DNA of 64,000 nucleotides from Paraburkholderia graminis C4D1M. Lineage in GTDB: Bacteria > Pseudomonadota > Gammaproteobacteria > Burkholderiales > Burkholderiaceae. Made by a program: the position numbers and the translations under genes. This document shows positions 1-9,608 of the stretch, in pieces. Location of the stretch: positions 1 to 64,000 of the forward strand of contig NZ_ABLD01000019.1 of assembly GCF_000172415.1 (NCBI RefSeq). Reading direction: 5' to 3'. The notes beneath the pieces were generated by a model. It was given only the letters and a program-made list of their open reading frames with translations. It was not told the DNA's origin and ran no database searches. How positions within the stretch are numbered: position 1 is the stretch's first letter; each line of letters begins with the position of its first letter.

Positions 1-114
1 ACGGCTTGGGCGGAATTATATGCACTTTCGTACTGACAATCCATAAATCCGGGGTCAATACGTTGTCTTTCTCATACAAAATTTCACTGTACTGTGTATA
101 ACAGACACGCGAGG

Positions 115-1365
115 CTAGGCAAGCTCGCCCATCCGTATCCAGCCCGCACGATACCACTCGTGTAGCCGTGCTGTCACCGACGAATCGTGTGAGAGTGTTA
201 CAAAGCGTTTCGCACTCAGACATCGGTGATCTGCGAGATCAAAGAGCCACTTTTTCGAGCCGTCAAACGGAAATTTCTCTCCGTTTATGAAGAAAAAGCG
301 GCGGTTGTACAACAAACTCGTCTTGCGGTCCAGTCGCACTCCGAACTTCGATGCTTCACTGATAAAACGCGCTTCGTTGCGCGGCCTTTGCGGCGGATCA
401 AAGACGACACTCGGCTTGGGTTCGCTGAGATACGTGCCAAGGAACGACGCAATGTCCTGCTCATTCCATCTGACCTCAGCAAGGATTGCGCCAACGCGTT
501 CGACGAGCGCCGCGGGCAGTTCCGCCGGCCGGTCCACGGCGGGCTGCTGGGGATCGCGGTAAAGCGCGCCGGTCCGGCCGTTCTCTTCGCCGCGCTCGGC
601 CAGATGGTAAAGGAACTGCGCCGTCAGCTCGCCCGCCGACGGCGCGCGAAACCCGATCGAGCAGGTCATGCATTCGCCCTCGGCGACGCCGTCGTGTGCG
701 ATATGCGGCGGCAGATACAGCATGTCGCCGGGCTCCAGCACCCACTCTTGTTCTGCCTCAAAGTTCTGTAAAACTTTCAACGGCAAGTCCGGCTGCAGCG
801 TCAGATCTTTCTGCGCGCTGATGCGCCAGCGCCGCTTGCCTTTTACTTGCAAAAGAAACACATCGTAGGAATCGAAGTGCGGGCCCACGCCGCCGCCGTC
901 GGTCGCATACGAGATCATCAGATCGTCAAGGCGCGCGTCGGGAACGAAGCGGAAGCGGTCGAGCAGGGCGCGCGCGCGGTCGTCGTGCAGATCGACGCCT
1001 TGCACGAGCAGCGTCCACGCGCGCCGCTTCAGCGACGGCAGTTCGTCGGGCGCGAACGGGCCATGCTCGAGTTGCCATTTATTGCGAAAGTGCGTGATGA
1101 GGCGCGCCTCGACGTCGTCTTCGTCCGCCAGTTCGAACAACTCGTCGCGCGAAAGCGGCGCTTCGACGTGGGGAATTGCCTGGCGGATCAATAACGGCTT
1201 TTTCTGCCAGTAGCGGCGCATGAATTGCGACGGCGTGAGGTTGCCGAGCAGCGGCGTGGGCGTGTCGGGCGAGGGCGGGAAAATCGCGGAAGCCGGCTTT
1301 GCAGCCGGTGAAGAATTGCGTGCCGAAGCTGCTTCGGCCGGGTGGTCAGTGGGCCGCTTGGGCAT
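115..1365 (-). CDS. roxA: Cupin/JmjC-type ribosomal oxygenase, RoxA/YcfD family
   Basis: This 416-residue protein resembles the Fe(II)/2-oxoglutarate oxygenases that hydroxylate an arginine of ribosomal protein L16. The iron-binding facial triad is visible as GPHFDSYDVF (H163, D165) and a distal histidine in PPHIAHDGVAE (about H224), with the spacing usual for this family. The open frame continues upstream, but the ATG at 1365 gives a sensible start; the extra upstream residues are low-complexity arginine-rich and overlap slyD. The first 35 residues are rich in proline and alanine and look disordered. The gene is divergent from slyD, with only 32 bp between the start codons. The L16 substrate is inferred from family membership. 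Confidence 0.85.
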   Translation of the reverse strand: MPKRPTDHPAEAASARNSSPAAKPASAIFPPSPDTPTPLLGNLTPSQFMRRYWQKKPLLIRQAIPHVEAPLSRDELFELADEDDVEARLITHFRNKWQLEHGPFAPDELPSLKRRAWTLLVQGVDLHDDRARALLDRFRFVPDARLDDLMISYATDGGGVGPHFDSYDVFLLQVKGKRRWRISAQKDLTLQPDLPLKVLQNFEAEQEWVLEPGDMLYLPPHIAHDGVAEGECMTCSIGFRAPSAGELTAQFLYHLAERGEENGRTGALYRDPQQPAVDRPAELPAALVERVGAILAEVRWNEQDIASFLGTYLSEPKPSVVFDPPQRPRNEARFISEASKFGVRLDRKTSLLYNRRFFFINGEKFPFDGSKKWLFDLADHRCLSAKRFVTLSHDSSVTARLHEWYRAGWIRMGELA

Positions 1366-1367
1366 CG

Positions 1368-1373
1368 TATAAT
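1368..1373 (+). promoter_or_regulatory. Candidate -10 box for slyD
   Basis: A perfect TATAAT hexamer lies 24 bp before the slyD start in the short gap between the divergent roxA and slyD genes. No good -35 element is seen 17 bp upstream, so this would be a -10-dominated promoter or a chance match. A GGAGA ribosome binding site follows at about 1388. Confidence 0.35.
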
Positions 1374-1397
1374 GTGAGTTGTATTCTGGAGAATCGA

Positions 1398-1943
1398 ATG
1401 AAAATCGCAAAGAACACCGTCGTGTCGGTCGCTTACAAGCTGTCGGATGCGCAGGGCAATCTGATTGAAGAAAGCGACGAGCCGATGGTCTATCTGCACG
1501 GCGGCTATGATGGCACGTTCCCCAAGATCGAGGAAGAGCTCGACGGCCACGAGGCCGGCTTCGAGACCCAGATCCAGTTGGAGCCGCAAGACGCATTCGG
1601 CGAGTACGACCCGGAACTCGTGAAGATCGAACCGCGCAATCGCTTTCCGGAACCGCTCGAAGTCGGCATGCAGTTCGAAGGCACGCCGGAAGAAGGCGAT
1701 GACGACCTCGATTCGCTCGTCTACGTGGTGACCGACGTCGCTGAAGACAAGGTCGTGCTCGACGGCAACCATCCGCTCGCCGGCATGGCGCTGCGTTTCG
1801 CGTTGACCGTGAAAGACGTGCGTCCCGCGACCGAAGACGAAATCCAGCACGAGCATGCGCATGGCGCGGATGGCCTGGAAGTGCTCGACGAAGACGACGA
1901 CGCGGACGACGAGAGCGGCAAGTCAGGGCCCACGCTGCACTGA
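1398..1943 (+). CDS. slyD: FKBP-type peptidyl-prolyl isomerase, SlyD-like
   Basis: This 181-residue protein has the SlyD layout: an FKBP half domain starting VVSVAYKLSDAQGNLIEES, an inserted IF chaperone flap (about residues 70-125, with LEPQDAFGEYDPELV just before it), then the return to FKBP. The C-terminal tail is acidic with only a few histidines (HEHAHG), much poorer than the metal-binding tail of E. coli SlyD. It should act as a cytoplasmic prolyl isomerase and chaperone. The start is the ATG following GGAGA; a longer upstream frame would overlap roxA and is unlikely. The last 21 bp overlap convergently with the next gene. Confidence 0.85.
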   Translation: MKIAKNTVVSVAYKLSDAQGNLIEESDEPMVYLHGGYDGTFPKIEEELDGHEAGFETQIQLEPQDAFGEYDPELVKIEPRNRFPEPLEVGMQFEGTPEEGDDDLDSLVYVVTDVAEDKVVLDGNHPLAGMALRFALTVKDVRPATEDEIQHEHAHGADGLEVLDEDDDADDESGKSGPTLH

Positions 1944-3287
1944 GTGCGGCTGCGAGCCGGTAGCGCCTGAGCCGGCCGCACCCGAAGCGCTTGAAGTGCC
2001 TGAAGCGCCTGAAGCGCTGGAGGCTCCCGGCGCACTCCGCTGCCCTGGCGGAGTCGATGTCGCGGGTCCGTATCCGCCGCCGCCCTGATCGGCCGGAATG
2101 CGCGGCAACTGATCGAGTTGCTGCGAGTCCGGTTGTGACTGGCCGGGCGTAGGAAGAAGCGGCGGCAAGTCGGACGCCGGCCCGAGCGACGGCACCGCCG
2201 GCATCGAAGCGGCGGGCTCGTCCCTCGGCAACACAGGCTGCGTCGTGGGCATCGGCATATGCCGCGGCACCTCGCGCACCGTCACGCGGAACGGCGGTTT
2301 TCTGCCGAAGTCCGCATCAATCTGAATCCACTGGTTAAGACGATCATGCGGCGCGAGCGCGATACGCGTGAGGTTCGTCACCAGATTCCCTTTGTCATTG
2401 CGTAGCGGCTGGTCGATTGCGAAGCCGGCGCTCGCGTGTTCGTCGTCGGAATGAACGACGAGCACCGGCCCGTGGAAGATCTGCGCGAGCTTCACGAGGC
2501 TGCGCTTGAACTCGAGGAAGCCGTCGCGGCGCGGATTGCGTCCGAAGCGCAGCCATGCGAAACGCTCTGGCCGTTCATAGCGCTCGGCGTCGGGGTCGCC
2601 CTGAATGAACACGACGATCGCGCGTGCGTCACGGCGCTTCGCAAATTCGCCGGCATGTTCGAGCCAGAATGCGTTGGCGATCACGCGGTCTTCGAATTCT
2701 CCGTTGCGCCCGCCGGCGGTCAGATAGTGATTGTTGGGGCTCGGCGCATTGAGCCCGACGAACACCGTGTCGCCCACCTGCCAACGCACATTCTCGCGAT
2801 ACGGGCGAAAGCGCGATACCTCGCTCTCTCGCGTCAGTGAAAGCGGGTTCTGGCCCATCGAGTTGGCATCGCCGAGAAGCGTCTGGCGCAACTGGTCGAG
2901 CCGTTCGACCGGGTCGAAGCCGCCTGCCTCGGCGCTCGCGCAATCGACCCAATCGTGCTGGCCTGGAATAAAAAACAGCGCGGGCCGCGACGTTTCCAGC
3001 ACCGCGTGGCGCCGTTCATACAGCGCATCGCGGCAGGCTTCTTTCGGGCCTTTCAGATTGCCGTCGTAGACGATAAAAGAGACGTCGCGTTCGCGGCCGA
3101 TTGCGTCGATGAGCCGTTGGGTCGGGGCCTCGTCGGCGGGACTTTGCATCGTGTTCGCGATGACCGCGAAGCTGTAATTCGGCGCGGCTGCATGAGCCCG
3201 CGGTGTGGGAAGCAGAAGTGCGAAGGCGAGTGTGGATACGAGACCTGCAACGCGCAGCCCAACTCTGCTCGCTACCCTCGGCGCCAT
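1923..3287 (-). CDS. Exported protein with metallophosphoesterase-like fold
   Basis: This 454-residue protein begins with an arginine-containing signal peptide (VASRVGLRVAGLVSTLAFALLLP, ending in AHA), so it is probably exported. The middle contains YDGNLKG and FIPGQHDWVDC, which resemble degenerate forms of the GD and GNHD motifs of calcineurin-like phosphoesterases; the metal ligands are not all conserved. Residues after about 350 are proline-rich and end in a Gly/Ala/Ser repeat encoded by tandem GCCTGAAGC-like units, likely disordered. The substrate is unknown. The start at 3287 is chosen because it gives the signal peptide; the longer open frame is arginine-rich and overlaps mutS. Confidence 0.65.
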   Translation of the reverse strand: MAPRVASRVGLRVAGLVSTLAFALLLPTPRAHAAAPNYSFAVIANTMQSPADEAPTQRLIDAIGRERDVSFIVYDGNLKGPKEACRDALYERRHAVLETSRPALFFIPGQHDWVDCASAEAGGFDPVERLDQLRQTLLGDANSMGQNPLSLTRESEVSRFRPYRENVRWQVGDTVFVGLNAPSPNNHYLTAGGRNGEFEDRVIANAFWLEHAGEFAKRRDARAIVVFIQGDPDAERYERPERFAWLRFGRNPRRDGFLEFKRSLVKLAQIFHGPVLVVHSDDEHASAGFAIDQPLRNDKGNLVTNLTRIALAPHDRLNQWIQIDADFGRKPPFRVTVREVPRHMPMPTTQPVLPRDEPAASMPAVPSLGPASDLPPLLPTPGQSQPDSQQLDQLPRIPADQGGGGYGPATSTPPGQRSAPGASSASGASGTSSASGAAGSGATGSQPHSVQRGP

Positions 3288-3342
3288 AGCTATAGCCGAC
3301 CCCGCGCGGAATTCGCGCGGACGCTCGGCAAGACCGCGTGCC

Positions 3343-6024
3343 TCAATGATCCGCATCCGGCGCAGCGGCCAACTCGTGTAGTTCATACAGCAGATCGAGC
3401 GCCTCGCGTGGCCGCAGATCGTTCGGATCGATGCCGCGCAGACGCTCGACAAGCGCCTGCATAGCCGGCGACGCGTTAGCAGCTTGCGGCTCGTCGTCCG
3501 CATCTTCGAGCAGCATCGGCGACGGCGCCGCGAACAGATCGAGCTGCGGCGCCGGTTGCCCCGCGGACTGCTGCTCGAGATACGCAAGATGCTTGCGCGC
3601 CGCGCGAATCACCGCGTTCGGCACGCCGGCCAGTTGCGCGACCTGCAAACCGTAGCTCTGGTTCGCCGGACCTTCGTTGACGGCGTGCAGGAACACGATG
3701 CCATGTCCGTGTTCCACCGCCGACAGATGCACGTTCGCCGCTTGTGGGAATTCCGCCGGCAACTGCGTGAGTTCGAAGTAATGCGTCGCGAACAGCGTAT
3801 GGCAACCGTTATGCGCAAGCAGATGCCGCGCGATGGCCCACGCGAGCGCGAGGCCGTCGAAGGTCGATGTGCCGCGGCCGATTTCGTCCATCAGCACGAG
3901 GCTTTGCGGCGTCGCGTCGTTAAGAATCGCGGCCGCTTCGGTCATCTCGACCATGAAGGTCGAACGGCCGCCGGCGAGATCGTCCGCCGCGCCGATGCGC
4001 GTGAAAATCCGGTCGATCGGCCCGAATGCCGCACGCCGTGCCGGCACGTAACTGCCGACGTACGCAAGCAGCGCGATCAGCGCCGTCTGGCGCATGAAGG
4101 TCGATTTACCGCCCATGTTCGGGCCGGTGATCAGCAGCAGTTTGCGCTCGGGCGTGAGCGTGCAGTCGTTGGCGATGAATTGCTCGACCTGCGCCTCGAC
4201 AACCGGATGCCGTCCCTGTTCGATCTCGATGCCTGCATCGAGCGAGAAGCTCGGCGCGACCCAGTCGAGCGCGCGAGCGCGTTCGGCAAAAGCGGCGAGC
4301 AAATCGAGTTCGGCGAGCGCCGACGCGACGCGCTGGCAGTCCGGAATAAACGGCAACAGTGCCTGCAGCAGCGAGTCGTAGAGCGAACGCTCGCGGGCGA
4401 GCGCGCGTTCCTGCGCGGACAGCGCCTTGTCCTCGAACGTCTTCAGTTCCGGCGTAATGTAGCGCTCGGCGTTCTTCAACGTCTGACGGCGGCGATAATC
4501 GTCCGGCACCTTGTCGGTCTGGCCGCGCGTGACTTCGATATAGAAGCCGTGCACCTTGTTGTATTCCACGCGCAGATTGCCGATGCCCGTGCGTGCGCGT
4601 TCGCGCGTTTCCAGATCGATTAGGAACTGTCCGCAGTTCTCCGAAATATCTCTGAGTTCGTCGAGTTCGGCGTCGTAGCCGCGCGCGATCACGCCGCCGT
4701 CGCGGACCATCGCGGCCGGCTCTTGTGCGATGGCGCGCGTGAGCAACTCGACGCACGCTTGCGGCGGCTCGAGCGATGCGTCGATGCGCGCAAGCGATTC
4801 CGCATTCGACGAAACGGCGACGAGCCTCGCGCGCAGTTCAGGCAGCGCGATGAAGGTGTCGCGCAAGCTCGATAGATCGCGCGGGCGCGCCGACAGCAGT
4901 GCGAGACGGCCGGTGATCCGCTCGATGTCCGAGATGTGCCGCAGTACGCCGCGCAGCGAGTCGACGTCCGTGCCCGCGCCCGCGGGCGCGTCGAGCAAGG
5001 CGCCGATAGCCTGCTGACGCGCGCGTGCAACCGCCGATTCACGCGGCGGATGATGCAGCCAGTGACGCAGCAAACGGCTGCCCATCGTCGTGCAGCAGGT
5101 GTCGACCAGCGAACACAGCGTGGGCGATTCGGTGCCGCGCAAAGTCTGCGTGATTTCCAGGTTGCGCCGCGTCGCGGGGTCGAGGCCGATATATTCCGAT
5201 TCGTACTCGACCTTCAGACTGCGCACGTGCCGCAGTTGCTGGCCTTGCGTGGCCGCCGCGTACAGCAGCAACGCGCCGGCCGCGCCGCACGCGCAGGTGA
5301 GCGGATGCGCGCCGAAGCCGTCGAGGCCCGCGACTTCCAGTTGATCGCACAAGCGCTGCGTGCCCGAGGCGACGTCGAAGTGCCATCCGGGCACGCGCGT
5401 GAGCGCGCGAGCGCCCGTGGGCGGCGTCCAACTCGTGGAATCGGCCGTCGTGTCGGCGACCAGGATCTCCGCCGGGTCGATGCGTTCCAGCGCGGCGGCC
5501 ACCTGATCGGGCGCGACTTCGGCGAGCCGCAACGCGCCGCTCGCGAGATTCAGCCATGCGAGGCCGACGCTCGTCGCGACGCCGCGGCGATTGTGCGCGA
5601 CGCACATGGCCAGCAGGAAGACGTCGCTCTTGTCGGACAGCAGCGCGGCGTCCGTGAGCGTGCCCGGCGTGACGACGCGCACGACCTTGCGTTCGACAGG
5701 ACCTTTGGACGTGGCCGGGTCGCCGATCTGCTCGCAAATCGCCACCGATTCGCCGAGCTTCACGAGCTTCGCCAGATACTGTTCGACCGCGTGATGCGGG
5801 ACGCCCGCCATCTTGATCGGATTGCCCGCCGACGCGCCGCGTTGCGTGAGCGTGAGGTCGAGCAGACGCGCGGCTTTTTCGGCGTCGTCGAAAAAGAGTT
5901 CGTAGAAGTCGCCCATCCGGTAGAACACGAGCGTGCCCGGATGCTCCGCCTTGATGCGCAGGTATTGCTGCATCATCGGGGTATGTTGTGCGACGTCGCT
6001 GGCCGCTGCGGTTTGAGTGCCCAT
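3343..6024 (-). CDS. mutS: DNA mismatch repair protein MutS
   Basis: This full-length 893-residue MutS recognises mispaired bases and small loops and recruits MutL. The mismatch-reading Phe-X-Glu motif is present at F40 and E42 (GDFYELF). The ATPase shows Walker A GPNMGGKST near residue 635, Walker B LVLMDEIGRGTS, and the signature segment AGGRSTFMVEM. The C-terminal dimerisation region is intact and ends with a helical segment rich in leucine. The gene is monocistronic as far as can be seen, and its 3' end lies 55 bp upstream of the exported phosphoesterase-like gene on the same strand. Confidence 0.97.
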   Translation of the reverse strand: MGTQTAAASDVAQHTPMMQQYLRIKAEHPGTLVFYRMGDFYELFFDDAEKAARLLDLTLTQRGASAGNPIKMAGVPHHAVEQYLAKLVKLGESVAICEQIGDPATSKGPVERKVVRVVTPGTLTDAALLSDKSDVFLLAMCVAHNRRGVATSVGLAWLNLASGALRLAEVAPDQVAAALERIDPAEILVADTTADSTSWTPPTGARALTRVPGWHFDVASGTQRLCDQLEVAGLDGFGAHPLTCACGAAGALLLYAAATQGQQLRHVRSLKVEYESEYIGLDPATRRNLEITQTLRGTESPTLCSLVDTCCTTMGSRLLRHWLHHPPRESAVARARQQAIGALLDAPAGAGTDVDSLRGVLRHISDIERITGRLALLSARPRDLSSLRDTFIALPELRARLVAVSSNAESLARIDASLEPPQACVELLTRAIAQEPAAMVRDGGVIARGYDAELDELRDISENCGQFLIDLETRERARTGIGNLRVEYNKVHGFYIEVTRGQTDKVPDDYRRRQTLKNAERYITPELKTFEDKALSAQERALARERSLYDSLLQALLPFIPDCQRVASALAELDLLAAFAERARALDWVAPSFSLDAGIEIEQGRHPVVEAQVEQFIANDCTLTPERKLLLITGPNMGGKSTFMRQTALIALLAYVGSYVPARRAAFGPIDRIFTRIGAADDLAGGRSTFMVEMTEAAAILNDATPQSLVLMDEIGRGTSTFDGLALAWAIARHLLAHNGCHTLFATHYFELTQLPAEFPQAANVHLSAVEHGHGIVFLHAVNEGPANQSYGLQVAQLAGVPNAVIRAARKHLAYLEQQSAGQPAPQLDLFAAPSPMLLEDADDEPQAANASPAMQALVERLRGIDPNDLRPREALDLLYELHELAAAPDADH

Positions 6025-6162
6025 CCTCGGTATCTTTCTGCTTTAGCTGTTCAGGGCGTGAGTTTAACCCGCCGACGCCGCGAGCGGACCCTGGCCGAAT
6101 GGCCGATGCGGGTTGCGACGGGTGCGGCTACGGAATGGCGTGGCTGTTGGCAGAGCGTTCGT

Positions 6163-6786
6163 TCAACGAGCAGGCGAATCTTCAAACACTGGTGGACTCA
6201 AGTCCAAGGTGATCACATAGCGCTCGTCGTTTGGATGGCCTCTGCTGCCGAAGCACCGGATATTGACTGAAACCTGATATTTGTTACCGGCTTGCCAGCG
6301 CGTTGTGGGGGCGGTGCATGCCCGGATCGCATTTCGGGCTGCCTGAGTGTCTTCGATAGGGCGGTTGTCGCGAGACTGGAACGGTTTCCAGCCCGCCCGC
6401 TGGAACTGCTTTTGCAGGTCCGTGAGAATAGCGATCGACGCGTCAAGCGGCAGTGTTTCGATTTGTGGCGATAGGGTAACAAGCGACACATTGCCAAGCT
6501 GATCCGCATATAGACTCAGGAACCTGGCAGGCGGTGTGACGAAGCCGAACTGCGAATCGCTGAAGCGGAAGATTGCGGGGCGCGTTACGTAAAGGTTGAT
6601 GGACTTCTCGTCGGTTGCAGCCGGCAGCGTCGATCGCGAGTGCTGCCGCACGTGTTCATAAGACTCACCAAGCGTCAGCATGACTTCGTCGACGGGTCTT
6701 GTCATCGCGTATATGCCCCAAACGACAGCGGAGCCGAACAGCGCGCACGCCGCGTACCCGAACCACCTGATTGTTCCGCGCACCAT
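6163..6786 (-). CDS. Membrane-anchored protein of unknown function
   Basis: I do not recognise this 207-residue protein. It has one N-terminal hydrophobic segment (about residues 8-28, GYAACALFGSAVVWGIY) following a short basic start, so it is probably an inner-membrane protein with the rest in the periplasm. The soluble part has two cysteines, in IRACTAPT and IRCFGSRG, that could form a disulfide. The ATG lies 2 nt after the stop of the upstream gene, so the two are almost certainly co-translated. The pair sits alone between mutS and lplT, in a place where neighbours are housekeeping genes, which suggests an inserted accessory unit. An effector-immunity or toxin-antidote relation is possible but not shown. 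Confidence 0.6.
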   Translation of the reverse strand: MVRGTIRWFGYAACALFGSAVVWGIYAMTRPVDEVMLTLGESYEHVRQHSRSTLPAATDEKSINLYVTRPAIFRFSDSQFGFVTPPARFLSLYADQLGNVSLVTLSPQIETLPLDASIAILTDLQKQFQRAGWKPFQSRDNRPIEDTQAARNAIRACTAPTTRWQAGNKYQVSVNIRCFGSRGHPNDERYVITLDLSPPVFEDSPAR

Positions 6787-6788
6787 GA

Positions 6789-7796
6789 TCACCTCGGATG
6801 CGCAATGAGATACAGCGAGTTTTCGACCGAGTGCTTTTCGATCGGGTCGCGTAACAACTCGTCGAACCGCTGGGCTGCGCGGATAACGAACGCCATGCGC
6901 TGATCGGGATCTGCGATGTTGGCGAGAGCCTGGTTGCTGAAACGTTCGTTCTTCGCGCTGGTTGCTGCCAGTGTGCATTGGTTCGCAAATGCCAACTGGA
7001 TCTCGCGCGCGGAACCGGTCGGAATGTGCCACGCCCACGCGAACTGGTTGGCGCGCATCAGCACCGCGAACGCCGGATCGGTGTACATGGCCGGTTGCAG
7101 GATATTGATCTGTTCGTGACGGGCAAGCAGCCTGACGCCCTCCGCGAGGTTGCCTGCATCGATTGCCCGGAACGCGAGTAACACCTCGGGTTTGCTTTCC
7201 GCGAAGAGAACACGGTCTGCGATCGGCCAGATAACCGACCCGCGGAGACCCGAGCGCTCGGTCAGGCATTTCTGAAATCGCTGCAGCCCGAACTTCCTGT
7301 AAAACATGTGCAGAGGCCAGACGTCGAGAAATAGCGCCGTGTTTCCCTTCGCGAGCATCTGATATACCTTTTCTGCGCCCGTACCGTTCACCTGATCCGG
7401 GATCGGCATGCGCGGCGATCCGTACGGTGCGATCCGTTCAAGCGGAGAGCTTTGTCTTTCCCATTGTTGGTAAGCGTTACGCTCCCGATTTGACTTGCCG
7501 ATCAGTTCCGCAGCGTTGAGCAAGCCGCACCCGACCTGTTTGGATGCAAACGCCGCGAGCCCCGCCCACTGGAACCGGTGATCGTCTAGCCACAACTGCG
7601 CATACGCGGCGTTGATGCGTCGATTGCGGGCGATGGGATCGTCGATGGCAACGAGGGCCTCCGCTTTTTTCTGGTAGAAGCGCCAACAGTTGATGCAGTC
7701 TTGCTGGTCATCTTCCGACTGCTTTTTTGCGGCCGCTTCCTCGTCTCTCCAGTTTGGGTAACAGACCGGACAACGGTGGTTTTCGCACTTCGCCAT
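6789..7796 (-). CDS. Cysteine-rich N-terminus protein, possibly DUF2515-like
   Basis: This 335-residue protein has no signal peptide. Its N-terminus is MAKCENHRCPVCYPNW, followed by CINCW near residue 37, so four or five cysteines and a histidine could bind zinc. The body is helical, with RINAAYAQLWL, FQWAGLAAFASKQVGCGL and a repeated-looking segment LAKGNTALFLDVWPLHMF that reminds me of DUF2515 proteins; that match is from memory and weak. It is the first gene of a two-gene unit with the membrane protein 2 nt downstream. Function unknown. Confidence 0.6.
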   Translation of the reverse strand: MAKCENHRCPVCYPNWRDEEAAAKKQSEDDQQDCINCWRFYQKKAEALVAIDDPIARNRRINAAYAQLWLDDHRFQWAGLAAFASKQVGCGLLNAAELIGKSNRERNAYQQWERQSSPLERIAPYGSPRMPIPDQVNGTGAEKVYQMLAKGNTALFLDVWPLHMFYRKFGLQRFQKCLTERSGLRGSVIWPIADRVLFAESKPEVLLAFRAIDAGNLAEGVRLLARHEQINILQPAMYTDPAFAVLMRANQFAWAWHIPTGSAREIQLAFANQCTLAATSAKNERFSNQALANIADPDQRMAFVIRAAQRFDELLRDPIEKHSVENSLYLIAHPR

Positions 7797-7900
7797 CGAG
7801 CTCTTTCTCGCTGTCGGGTCTTGGGGATTTGCTGACCCCAGTTTCCCACGGCAAGAGCAGAGGCTATCTCGATATGCGGGTATTCGACGTCACGCCACCC

Positions 7901-9199
7901 TCATTCCTCCAGCAGCGCATGCATATTCGCAGACCGTTCGTTTACCGCACTCCGCCGCTTTGCGAGCCACATCATGAACGTAATAAAAACGCCGAACACG
8001 ACGATGATCCATTGCGCCGGCATCTTCGCCGTGAGCAGCAGCGCGTACGCGCCGAGCATCAGCAGCACGGCGAGATTCTGGTTGAAGTTCTGCACCGCGA
8101 TCGAGTGTCCGGCCGACAGCAGGGTCGCGCCGCGATGCTGAAGAATCGCGTTCATCGGCACGATGAAAAAGCCGGACAACGCGCCGAGCAGGATCATCAG
8201 CGGATACGCGAGCAGGATGTAGACCGGCACGACATATGAGCCGATGTGGATGCCCGCGCCCGCGGGGAAAAGGTTCTTGTTGTAGAAGGCCATCGCAATG
8301 GCGACCGCGCCGGTGACGATGCCGACCGGCAGCACGGTCAGCGAGCGGCGCAGCGGAATCAGCGCGGCCGCCGCCGCGGCGCCGACAGCGATGCCGAGCC
8401 CGGTCACGCCTTGCATGACCGCGGCCTTCGAGAGCGACAGGCCGAGGTTCACGTTGGCCCATTTCAGCACCAGCAATTGCAGCGTGACGGCGCCGCCCCA
8501 CATGAGCGTCGTGACCCACAGCGCGATCTGCGCGAGCTTGTCGGCCCACAGCACATTAAAGCAATGATAGAAGTCGCCGACGAGCTTCGTCGGCTCGGTC
8601 AGGCGATTCGGATAGCGCGCGCCGGTGTCGGGAATGAAGATGTTGATGGCGGCGGCGATCGCGTACGTGAGCATGACCGCGAACATCGCCAGATCCGCCG
8701 ATGAGCCGATCAGCGGCAGATGCGCGCGCGCGACGAATTTATCGGCGAATGTGCTGATGAGCGCGCCGCCCACCATGGTGCCGACGATCGTCGAGAGCAC
8801 TGTCGCCGATTCGAGCCATGCGTTGGCCTTGACGAGTTTTTCGGCGGGCAGCAACTCGGTGAGAATGCCGTATTTCGCCGGCGAATACGCGGCCGCGCCG
8901 AAGCCGACCACGCCGTAGGCGATCATCGGATGCACGCCTGCAATCATCATCATGCAGCCGCTCGCCTTGAGAGCATTGGAGATGAACATCACGTGGCGCT
9001 TTTGCATGGCGTCCGCGAACGCGCCCACGAATGGCGCGAGCAGCACATACGAGACGGTGAAGAAGATTTGCAGCAAGGGCGTGACCCACGCAGCCGAGCG
9101 GATCACCGATAACAATGCGATGGCGGCGATCAGCAGGGCATTGTCGGCAAGCGACGAAATGAACTGCGCCGCGATGATCGTGTAGAAGCCTTTTTTCAT
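7901..9199 (-). CDS. lplT: Lysophospholipid transporter, LplT-like MFS protein
   Basis: This 432-residue protein has about 12 hydrophobic segments. It starts MKKGFYTIIAAQFISSLADN, close to LplT transporters that flip lysophospholipids across the inner membrane for reacylation. The motif SPAKYGILTELLP near residue 120 is typical of this subfamily. The upstream in-frame extension (to 9532) is arginine and alanine rich with no membrane character and is rejected. No aas-type acyltransferase gene is adjacent, unlike in enterobacteria, so the partner enzyme must be elsewhere. Substrate assignment rests on family similarity. Confidence 0.8.
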   Translation of the reverse strand: MKKGFYTIIAAQFISSLADNALLIAAIALLSVIRSAAWVTPLLQIFFTVSYVLLAPFVGAFADAMQKRHVMFISNALKASGCMMMIAGVHPMIAYGVVGFGAAAYSPAKYGILTELLPAEKLVKANAWLESATVLSTIVGTMVGGALISTFADKFVARAHLPLIGSSADLAMFAVMLTYAIAAAINIFIPDTGARYPNRLTEPTKLVGDFYHCFNVLWADKLAQIALWVTTLMWGGAVTLQLLVLKWANVNLGLSLSKAAVMQGVTGLGIAVGAAAAAALIPLRRSLTVLPVGIVTGAVAIAMAFYNKNLFPAGAGIHIGSYVVPVYILLAYPLMILLGALSGFFIVPMNAILQHRGATLLSAGHSIAVQNFNQNLAVLLMLGAYALLLTAKMPAQWIIVVFGVFITFMMWLAKRRSAVNERSANMHALLEE

Positions 9200-9394
9200 G
9201 AAGCGGATGGGAAGCGGCGCGCGAGGCGAGGCGCGAAGGACGCAGGAACGACGCACGGATGCGAGCGCGGATCGCTGCGCACACAACGCGCAGGCGGGCG
9301 CAGCGTGGGACGCGGAATGCAGCCGGCGAAAAGCGTAGGCCGGCGCGGCTTCCCGCTTTGTAGCACGAACGCTCGCACGATGCAGGCGCGCTAA

Positions 9395-9417
9395 TGAAAA
9401 AGCGGCCGAAGCCGCTT
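9395..9417 (-). terminator. Rho-independent terminator after suhB
   Basis: Read on the minus strand this is a perfect 7-bp stem, AAGCGGC and GCCGCTT, closed by a TTCG tetraloop and followed by a run of T. It lies between the suhB stop (9609) and the lplT start (9199), so it should separate these two genes. Confidence 0.8.
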
Positions 9418-9608
9418 GTGTCGAGTGTTTGTTGTGATTGCAGGCGCGCAGTGCCGCGCTACTCGTTGCGCTGTTGTGGACTGGAGCTTCAGACGCTACG
9501 CCGCGGAAGCGCGTGCCGCGAAACTCATGCACTCCTCACTCAGCAACAGCTCGCGCATGCGCCCGCTACACTCGGGCTGCGGACCGACCCGCCAGCCCGC
9601 CGCGCAAC

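Noticed and set aside
1366..1596. In-frame N-terminal extension of roxA
   Set aside because: The extra residues are arginine-rich, overlap the start of slyD on the other strand and lack family similarity; the ATG at 1365 gives a normal protein.
9200..9532. In-frame extension of lplT
   Set aside because: It has no membrane or signal character and overlaps the suhB terminator region; MKKGFYTII is the family start.
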